Origin: Bacteroides sp.
GTDB lineage: Bacteria; Bacteroidota; Bacteroidia; Bacteroidales; Bacteroidaceae
NCBI GenBank assembly: GCA_021204375.1
Contig: JAJPZL010000393.1
Span: 1-12,805 of the forward strand
Length of the DNA: 12,805 bases
Direction: 5' to 3'
Within the stretch, counting starts at the first letter, position 1, and every line of letters starts with the position of its first letter. The notes beneath the pieces were generated by a model, which was not told the origin of the DNA, ran no database searches, and saw nothing but the letters and a program-made list of their open reading frames with translations. This document shows, piece after piece, positions 6,732 to 12,805 of this stretch. Made by a program: the position numbers and the translations under genes.

Positions 6732-9140
6732 TTAAAATCTCATTCTTACATCTACTCCCAGGTGTACAGGTTTTCCTTTTTGCATGTAATAAGCTTTTGT
6801 ATCGAAAGCATCTCCCATTGTTTCGAAATAGAAGGTGGAGTAGTGTTTATTTAGGATATTCTGTGCCCAGAAACTGATGTCTATTTTATGGAAGGAAGCA
6901 GTGGCCCGTGCGTTTAGGGTTCCGTAGAAATCCTGTTTAATATTGTTCTTTTCTGTCCAGTATATTTTGCCCACTCCGTTGTAATTTACATTCAGGAAAA
7001 GGCTCTTTAAAATAGAGGCGGGTTTAAACCGGTATATATATTCTTCTCCTATATTGAATGTATTTTGTGGAACAAAGGGAATGTAATTACCGGAATAATC
7101 GATCGTATCCGATTGCAATCCATTCTGTTCACTGGTCATATACTCTTTAAACCTGGCGTTGGTATAACCGTAAGCTACATTCAGGCTAAAGTTATCCGTC
7201 AATTGTGTACGGAGTGCTATTTCTGCTCCGATGCTGCGGCTTTTACCCGCATTTACGGTTCTGCGGCCAAAATCACTCTCTGCAAAAACTGCCACCTGCT
7301 GGTCACGGGTATCCATGTAGAAAGCAGAGATATCCGCTGTTAATTTGCCGTTCCATACAGTGAGGTGGGTACCTATTTCATAGTTCCAGCTATACTCCGG
7401 TTTGTAGAGGGTAATATCTTTAATATTAGGTTCTCCCTCTTTAACAGGAATATCCTTGAGCATATTATCTATGGCTGTACCGGGCATTCCCATTCCTGAA
7501 AGCGAATTGTAGGCCTCTTCTTTCAGAGTGATCATCATATCGTTCTGCAGGGTAGAACGAATGATATCAGAGAACATTTGCACATTAAAACCTCCTGAAC
7601 GGAATCCCCGGGTTGCGGAGATGTAGATATTGTTGTTGGGGATGAGATCATACTGCACGGCAAATTTAGGAAGCAAGTGCAGGTATTCTTTAGTTGTTTT
7701 TCCCTGGAAGGAGGGAGCATTATTCAGGTCATTGAGGGGAATAAGCATAGCACCCCGTTGCAGGAGAAAGTCGTAAGTAAGCGAGGTCCGGGAGTTATAT
7801 TCAAATTTAGTTGCTTCATAATCCAGACGTAATCCGGCTGTCAGCGAGAGCCCTTTGATCAGAAAATTATTATAAGTTGACTGGTGGTAAACAGCCGCTC
7901 CTGAAACAGGAGTTTTGAAATCTCCCGGAATAAAGAGTTTCGGACTGGTCAGGGAGAGAGCCATAGAGGCTCCGGAGGCAGATAGATCCGGCATTGCTTT
8001 ATTGATCATATCCTCCATACGTCGTACGCCGGTCTCTTTGAAGGTAATCGGTGCAGCGGTGTTAAGTGTCTGGTAAAAACCAAAAATACCTGAGACCCAT
8101 TGCCAGTTACAACTGTTTGCACTTTTGAAGGTGATCTCTTCGCTGATGGTATGTTGTTTCTGGCCCTGTTGCAAGGTAAATACGTCGTATTCACTGAAAT
8201 CCTGATCCATGAACATCCGGTCTTTCAGGTGCTGATAACCCGTGACGGCATTCATTATAAATCCTTTGCCCTGATACTCAATATTCAGATTGGTATTGAA
8301 AAGTCCCCGGTAATACCCGCTCTTATCGTCATAGTTGACCGGGGCAATTTCACCGGTTTCCTGGTTATATTCTCCGTAGGCATATCCTCCCTGGTCGCTG
8401 TAATCATAGCTGATGTTAAAGTCCAGTTTCAGGTTACTTTTGGGTAACCAGATGGCCCGGATCCGGCCTCCCCCGGCGTCCAGTGGGTCTACTTTCTTAT
8501 CGGTATAGTGATTGGTGAAATATCCGTTGGAGTGTTGGTAATACCCTCCCGCAGAGAAGGCGAGCTGCTCATTGATACGGTGATACTTAGTAAGGCTGGC
8601 CTGGTAATTACCATAGCTTCCGGCACTTAGTTTAATATCGGTTTCCTGGTAACTAAAGGGAGACCGGGTATGTACTTTGATCAATCCCCCCATGGTATTA
8701 CGGCCGTATAGTGTACTCTGAGGACTCCGGAGAATGTCGATCCGTTCTATATCGTAGAAATTAAAATCAAACGCTGATTTATCTATATAAGGAATGTTAT
8801 CTACATACAGTCCTACGGCAGAGGTATTGATGCGGGAGCCGATGCCGCGGATATAGATAGCAGAGGTAAGCCGTGAACCGTAATCAGGTATAAAAAAGTT
8901 AGGTACGATACCACTGATGTTCTTTAATCCTTCAATGCGGTTGGCCTCCATATCGTGTTGGGAGAGCAGGGAGACCGAAGTGGGAAGCTGACGGAGTTTA
9001 GTGGCCTCTTTAGGAGAACCGATCACAACTACTTCTTCAATATCAACCACCCGGAGAGAATCTGCAGGCTCTTCTCCTTCTTTGGCATGGATAGTGCTGG
9101 TAATAAGGGTAATAAGTAAAGATAGAATGATTTTCTTCAT
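6732..9140 (-). CDS. TonB-dependent outer-membrane receptor
   Basis: An intact 802-residue protein with a signal peptide (MKKIILSLLITLITSTIHA), a TonB-box-like stretch IEEVVVIG, a plug domain (about residues 45-155) with LRSPQSTLYGRNTMGG near 135-150, and a 22-strand-type beta-barrel ending in the outer-membrane signature VDVRMRF (terminal Phe). Such receptors use TonB-ExbBD energy to import scarce ligands such as siderophores, haem or cobalamin. There is no SusC-type N-terminal domain and no SusD partner, so a glycan substrate is less likely; the ligand cannot be read from the sequence. I chose the ATG at 9140 over one at 9200: the signal peptide starts there, and a promoter candidate at 9171-9200 overlaps the longer form. 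A LuxR-type regulator gene lies upstream on the same strand. No lesion in 2.4 kb, unlike most neighbours. Confidence 0.92.
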   Translation of the reverse strand: MKKIILSLLITLITSTIHAKEGEEPADSLRVVDIEEVVVIGSPKEATKLRQLPTSVSLLSQHDMEANRIEGLKNISGIVPNFFIPDYGSRLTSAIYIRGIGSRINTSAVGLYVDNIPYIDKSAFDFNFYDIERIDILRSPQSTLYGRNTMGGLIKVHTRSPFSYQETDIKLSAGSYGNYQASLTKYHRINEQLAFSAGGYYQHSNGYFTNHYTDKKVDPLDAGGGRIRAIWLPKSNLKLDFNISYDYSDQGGYAYGEYNQETGEIAPVNYDDKSGYYRGLFNTNLNIEYQGKGFIMNAVTGYQHLKDRMFMDQDFSEYDVFTLQQGQKQHTISEEITFKSANSCNWQWVSGIFGFYQTLNTAAPITFKETGVRRMEDMINKAMPDLSASGASMALSLTSPKLFIPGDFKTPVSGAAVYHQSTYNNFLIKGLSLTAGLRLDYEATKFEYNSRTSLTYDFLLQRGAMLIPLNDLNNAPSFQGKTTKEYLHLLPKFAVQYDLIPNNNIYISATRGFRSGGFNVQMFSDIIRSTLQNDMMITLKEEAYNSLSGMGMPGTAIDNMLKDIPVKEGEPNIKDITLYKPEYSWNYEIGTHLTVWNGKLTADISAFYMDTRDQQVAVFAESDFGRRTVNAGKSRSIGAEIALRTQLTDNFSLNVAYGYTNARFKEYMTSEQNGLQSDTIDYSGNYIPFVPQNTFNIGEEYIYRFKPASILKSLFLNVNYNGVGKIYWTEKNNIKQDFYGTLNARATASFHKIDISFWAQNILNKHYSTFYFETMGDAFDTKAYYMQKGKPVHLGVDVRMRF

Positions 9141-9170
9141 TGCGTGCTGGTTTATCTGAATTTCCGGGTG

Positions 9171-9200
9171 CAAAGTAACAGTAAAAAAAGAGGAATGCAA
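9171..9200 (-). promoter_or_regulatory. Candidate promoter of the TonB-dependent receptor gene
   Basis: On the minus strand, TTG (9200-9198) is followed after exactly 19 bases by TTACTTTG (9178-9171). This is close to the Bacteroidota pattern TTTG-N19-TAnnTTTG, with one mismatch in the -7 element. Transcription would start near 9165, giving a leader of about 25 bases before the ATG at 9140. A weak 4-bp hairpin with a T7 run (9204-9183) lies in the same place and might partly terminate transcripts from the regulator gene. Confidence 0.5.
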
Positions 9201-9227
9201 TCCTAATTTATGAGAATATTTCCAGGT

Positions 9228-9801
9228 TCAGATACTGTCGGGAGAGAGATACCCGTTCATTACAGCATAGATGGTAAGGCCGGAGACAGATTTGATCCCC
9301 AGTTTTTCGGTAATATTTTTCCGGTGGGTTACTACGGTTGTCAGACTGATGCCCAGTTTCTCAGCAATCTCCTTATTGATATAGCCTTTACTGACCAATA
9401 CTAATACTTCGATCTCCCGGGCGGAGAGATCGTTGTCTTCGCCGTGACGCTCCATCTATTTTTTGCCGGGAGTGAAAAAAACGAATGATCTCCCGTTTCA
9501 GGTTCTCTTCACTTTTAGTAAGATCCAGAATATAGTTTGTTGCTGGGAAGGAGTGTCCCCCGGTACTATCCATCAGGATAATTGTCTTTTCCCAGCGTGG
9601 TAAAAAGAAAGCTGTATAGAGAATATAAGTTTGAGAAGAGATAAAATAGCGGGTATACATATCCGGCGTATCATCCACAAATTCTCTGAATCCGGGAAAA
9701 GTGCGGATAATGGCATGAGGTAACTGCTCTTCCAGGATCCTTTTCAGGCCGAGGCAGGTAAGGGTATTGGGATCAATGATCGCTATTTCCGGTTCTTCCA
9801 T
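9228..9801 (-). pseudogene. LuxR-type HTH transcriptional regulator gene, frameshifted
   Basis: The N-terminal part (ATG 9801) reads MEEPEIAIIDPNTLTCLGLKRILEEQLP and continues as a receiver-like domain up to REIIRFFHSR. It ends out of frame at 9388. The C-terminal DNA-binding domain is in another frame (9455-9228): LSAREIEVLVLVSKGY, NKEIAEKLGISLTTVVTHRKNI, a complete LuxR/FixJ helix-turn-helix. The break lies between about 9450 and 9487, where a seven-A run (9475-9481) and a six-T run (9459-9464) occur. In the downstream frame a TAG immediately precedes the second ATG, so one indel in the A7 run would still leave a stop. The receiver lacks an obvious phosphoacceptor aspartate pattern, so it may be an orphan ligand- or protein-responsive regulator. 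It sits between the dehydrogenase gene (5 bases upstream) and the intact TonB receptor, its likely target. A free HTH fragment could be made from 9455, but I doubt it. Confidence 0.8.
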
Positions 9802-9806
9802 CTCTT

Positions 9807-11367
9807 TTACAAACTATTTATATAGTGAACTGCTTTCTCAGCACACCGCTCTCCGTCTACAGCTGCTGATACGATCCCTCCGGCATACCCTGCTCCTTCA
9901 CCACACGGAAAGAGTCTCTCTATTTCACTATACTACAGGATTTCCGGATCCCGTACGATCCGCACAGGAGCTGAGGTACGGGTTTCTACTCCGATCAAAA
10001 CGGCTTCGTTGGTCAGGAAGCCTCTACTCATTTTTCCGAATTTTTGAAAACCTTCCGAAAGTCTGCCGGTAATGAAGTCAGGCATCCAGAAGTGAAGAGG
10101 AGAGGAGAGAAGGCCAGGCTGATATGAAGAGACGGGAAGGCTGTTTCCCAGTCTCTTCCGGGTAAAATCTTCCATTCTTTGTGCAGGAGCGGTCTGTTTC
10201 ATACCGCCCTGTAGCCAACTCTGCTTTTCGAACTCTTCCTGGAAATGCAGGAGGGTCAGATTGCCATACGAATGATAGTCGGGAAGGTCTTCCGGGCGTA
10301 TCTTCACTACCATTCCCGAATTGCTCCATTGGGAACCCCGGTTAGAAGAGGACATCCCGTTCACTACCACCTGCTCCGGCCCACTGGCTGCTGGTACTAC
10401 AAAACCACCGGGACACATACAGAAACTATATACTCCCCGCCCCGCTACCTGAGTAACAAAGCTATATTCGGCAGCAGGCAGATACTTTCTGCGTCCCTCT
10501 TTAGTATGATATTGTATCTGGTCGATTAATTCGGATGGATGCTCCAGGCGTACCCCTACGGCAATCCCTTTAGCCTCCAATCGAATATTATGAGCATCCA
10601 GCCAGCGGTAAACATCCCGGGCCGAATGTCCTGTAGCCAGAATAACCGGCCCCTCGAATGTTTTTCCCTGCTGCGTCTCTATCCCTATGACCACACCGTT
10701 ACGGATAATCAATTCTTCCATGCGGGTCTCGAAATGAACTTCTCCACCGCTCTTAAGGATCTGATTCCGCATGTTTTCAATGATCCGGGGTAGTTTATCG
10801 GTACCGATATGGGGGTGGGCATCCGTCAGGATAGAAGTCGAGGCCCCGTGCTGACAGAACAGATGCAGTATCTTTTCAATACTGCCTCTCTTTTGCTGCG
10901 GGTGTAGAGTTTACCATCCGAATAGGCTCCGGCTCCCCCTTCTCCGAAAGAGTAGTTCGATTCCGGATTAACCGCATGCTCCCGGCTGATCAGGGCAATA
11001 TCCTTTTTTCGCTCCCTTACATTCTTTCCCCGTTCTACTACAATGGGGCGTATTCCCAGTTCAATGAGTTTCAGAGCCGCAAAAGTCCTCCAGGACCGGC
11101 TCCTACTACGATCACACTTTTGCTTCCGGAGACATCTCCATACTGAATGGAGTTATATTCGGGCGTAGCTGGGTACTCATTGATAAACACCTGTAGCTTT
11201 ACATTCAGGTAGATGGTACGCTGACGCGCGTCAATCGACCGTTTCAATACCCGGACTGCCAGAATGGAATCCTGGTGGGCACCGGTTTCACGGGCGGCCA
11301 CCTGTTTCAGACTCTGTTCGTTGGCCCCTTCCCGGGGCAATATGCGTAATTGTAGTTCTTGTATCAT
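9807..11367 (-). pseudogene. NAD(P)/FAD-dependent dehydrogenase gene with two frameshifts and a stop
   Basis: The start MIQELQLRILPREGANEQSLKQ and the FAD-binding VGAGPGG (residues 88-94) are clear, then the frame is lost at AAAA 11081-11084. One more base restores FAALKLIELGIRPIVVERGKNVRERKKDIA, NYSFGEGGAGAYSDGKLYTRSK. A second one-base loss at TTTT 10891-10894 shifts the frame again, and the protein continues as RGSIEKILHLFCQHGAS and onward (VILATGHSARDVYRWL, GVYSFCMCPGGFVVPA, NEAVLIGVETRTSAPVRI). TAG at 9933-9935, probably from CAG, stops it before the conserved end LFPCGEGAGYAGGIVSAAVDGERCAE; the natural stop is TAA 9807-9809. Repaired, it has about 520 residues, as in the COG2509-type uncharacterised FAD dehydrogenases of Bacteroidales. 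The substrate of the family is not known. The gene lies 53 bases after radA. Confidence 0.87.
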
Positions 11368-11384
11368 CTCTATTACTAAAACTG

Positions 11385-11392
11385 CAAAGATA
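11385..11392 (-). promoter_or_regulatory. Possible -7 promoter element before the FAD dehydrogenase gene
   Basis: Read on the minus strand this is TATCTTTG, an exact TAnnTTTG match 17 bases before the ATG at 11367. No TTG is found 19-21 bases upstream. If real, it would let the dehydrogenase-LuxR pair be transcribed separately from radA, with a very short leader. Confidence 0.38.
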
Positions 11393-11420
11393 GGACTCCT
11401 TTTAATTATTGCTTTACTTT

Positions 11421-12788
11421 TTATCCGAAAAGCTGCCGGAACGCCTCTTCTACTTTGCGTACGGGTATCAGTTCAATATTCAGATTCTTCATGGTCAGTC
11501 CCTGATAGTTATATTTGGGAAGGAGAAATCTTTTAAAGCCCAGTTTTTCTGCTTCGCTGATCCGTTGCTCAATACGGTTCACAGGACGTATCTCTCCGGA
11601 AAGGCCGATCTCTCCCGCCATACAGATCTCCGGTTCTATCTCCGTATCCATATTCGAAGAGAGGATCGCACTGATCACCGAGAGGTCAATAGACGGATCG
11701 CTTACCCGTAATCCTCCCGCAATATTGAGGAAGACATCTTTCTGTGCCAGTTTAAAGCCTACCAGCTTTTCCAGTACTGCCAGCAGCATATTCATACGCC
11801 GTATATCGAATCCGGTAGCAGAACGTTGCGGATTACCATAGACAGCTGAACTCACTAATGCCTGGGTCTCGATCAGGAAAGGACGTACTCCCTCAATGGC
11901 AGATGCGATGGCAATTCCGCTCATCCCGATGTGATCTTTGGATAGCAATAGCTCAGAAGGATTGTTTACTTCCCTGAGCCCATCCTGCCGCATTTCATAA
12001 ATACCCATTTCGGTGGTACTACCGAAGCGATTCTTGATAGAGCGCAGAATGCGGTACATATAGTGCTGGTCTCCTTCGAACTGGATTACTGTATCTACAA
12101 TATGTTCCAATACTTTCGGGCCGGCTATGCTTCCCTCCTTATTGATATGCCCGATCAGGATCACGGGGATATTGGTCTCTTTAGCGAATTTCAGGATAGA
12201 GGCAGAACACTCCCTGACCTGTGCGATACTACCGGGTAATGATTCAAGGATCTCTGTAGAGATGGTCTGGATCGAATCGATAATGACCAGATCCGGATTT
12301 GTATTTTTGATATGGGTATAAACCTGCTCCAAAGAGGTTTCGCAAACGATGAGGCAATCGCTTGACTGTCCGTTGAGGCGCTCTGCTCTTAGCTTTAGCT
12401 GGCGGGCACTCTCTTCTCCCGATACATACAGTACTTTTTTACCGGTCAGGCGAAGTACGGTTTGCAATATCAGGGTTGATTTACCGATACCGGGCTCTCC
12501 GCCGATCAGCACCAACGATCCCGGGACCAGTCCTCCGCCCAATACCCGGTTCAATTCTTCGTCCTGCATATTAAGTCGGGGATCATCTCCGGTCTCTATC
12601 TCATCCAGTAAAAGCGGACGTGCTTTAGAGATCTCAATGCCGGAGACAGGACGTTTGTTCACTACCTCTTTCCGGACGATCTCTTCCACATAGGTGTTCC
12701 ACTGGGCGCATCCGGGACATTTCCCTACCCACTTGGGAGAATCCATTCCACAGTGGGAACATATATATACTCTTTTCTCTTTATCCAT
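11421..12788 (-). CDS. radA: DNA repair protein RadA
   Basis: An intact 455-residue protein, the normal RadA length. A four-cysteine zinc finger (C10, C13, C24, C27 in CSHCG...CPGC) is followed by a RecA-like ATPase with Walker A GGEPGIGKST (about 96-105), Walker B LVIIDS (D171), and the RadA-specific KNRFG motif (252-256). A Lon-protease-like C-terminal domain follows (GGLRVSDPSIDLSVISAILSS, MAGEIGLSGEIRPVNRIEQRI). RadA is a cytoplasmic helicase-like motor that drives branch migration in recombination intermediates alongside RecA. The ATG at 12788 begins MDKEKRVYICSHCG, with the zinc finger at the expected place, so the start is secure. Its promoter would lie beyond the window edge or in the last 17 bases. 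That recombination repair is preserved amid decaying neighbours suggests continued selection. Confidence 0.96.
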   Translation of the reverse strand: MDKEKRVYICSHCGMDSPKWVGKCPGCAQWNTYVEEIVRKEVVNKRPVSGIEISKARPLLLDEIETGDDPRLNMQDEELNRVLGGGLVPGSLVLIGGEPGIGKSTLILQTVLRLTGKKVLYVSGEESARQLKLRAERLNGQSSDCLIVCETSLEQVYTHIKNTNPDLVIIDSIQTISTEILESLPGSIAQVRECSASILKFAKETNIPVILIGHINKEGSIAGPKVLEHIVDTVIQFEGDQHYMYRILRSIKNRFGSTTEMGIYEMRQDGLREVNNPSELLLSKDHIGMSGIAIASAIEGVRPFLIETQALVSSAVYGNPQRSATGFDIRRMNMLLAVLEKLVGFKLAQKDVFLNIAGGLRVSDPSIDLSVISAILSSNMDTEIEPEICMAGEIGLSGEIRPVNRIEQRISEAEKLGFKRFLLPKYNYQGLTMKNLNIELIPVRKVEEAFRQLFG

Positions 12789-12805
12789 TTATATAGGAAT
12801 TGTAA

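Noticed and set aside
9141..9200. Upstream ATG at 9200 for the TonB receptor
   Set aside because: It would put 20 polar residues before the signal peptide and overlaps the best promoter candidate; 9140 is the natural start.
5832..9230. UGA recoded as tryptophan throughout
   Set aside because: TGG is the Trp codon in all intact genes, other pseudogenes here are stopped by TAA and TAG, and reading the LuxR TGA as Trp would fuse it in frame with the TonB receptor across a promoter. It is kept only as a test in the findings.
2086..11367. All lesions as pure sequencing error
   Set aside because: Plausible for some homopolymer indels, but not for the substitution stops, the GH31 deletion, or the absence of lesions in 5.1 kb of intact genes.
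1..12805. CRISPR arrays, tRNA genes, insertion sequences, phage genes
   Set aside because: Read through on both strands; no direct repeat array, cloverleaf-like tRNA sequence, transposase or integrase motif was seen.

Overview
The window looks like a piece of a Bacteroidales (Bacteroidota) chromosome. The reasons are the 2x[4Fe-4S] ferredoxin, the pectin-type glycoside hydrolases, a large TonB-dependent outer-membrane receptor, a family of LuxR-type regulators typical of the group, and several Bacteroidota-type promoter elements (TAnnTTTG at -7). No tRNA, rRNA, CRISPR array or insertion sequence was recognised.

Layout. (1) 1-145: the end of a ferredoxin gene, closed by a strong hairpin terminator. 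(2) 380-4451, plus strand: a carbohydrate block holding an intact exported GH28 pectinase, a badly decayed GH31 remnant, and a GH78-type rhamnosidase split by one frameshift. (3) 4524-4863, minus strand: a small DsrE-like gene with a homopolymer frameshift. (4) 4996-6668, plus strand: a fructosamine-kinase-family gene and an exported FGE/SUMF1-fold gene, both broken. (5) 6732-12788, minus strand: radA (intact), then an FAD-dependent dehydrogenase (three lesions), then a LuxR-type regulator (frameshifted), then a TonB-dependent receptor (intact), in transcription order.

The main observation is gene decay. Of ten genes, seven carry frameshifts or stop codons, at least fifteen lesions in about 6.5 kb. 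The three complete intact genes (GH28, TonB receptor, RadA; about 5.1 kb) carry none. Several lesions sit in short homopolymer runs and could individually be sequencing errors. Base-substitution stops (TGA, TAA, TAG) and an internal deletion in GH31 cannot be explained that way. The pattern fits an ongoing genome-reduction episode, perhaps in a host-restricted lineage (inference).

Functionally, the pectin/rhamnogalacturonan set keeps only its GH28 enzyme. The TonB receptor stays intact next to its broken regulator, and seems to have its own promoter and terminator. I found no convincing new multi-gene system; the decay pattern and the receptor/regulator pair are what deserve a second look.
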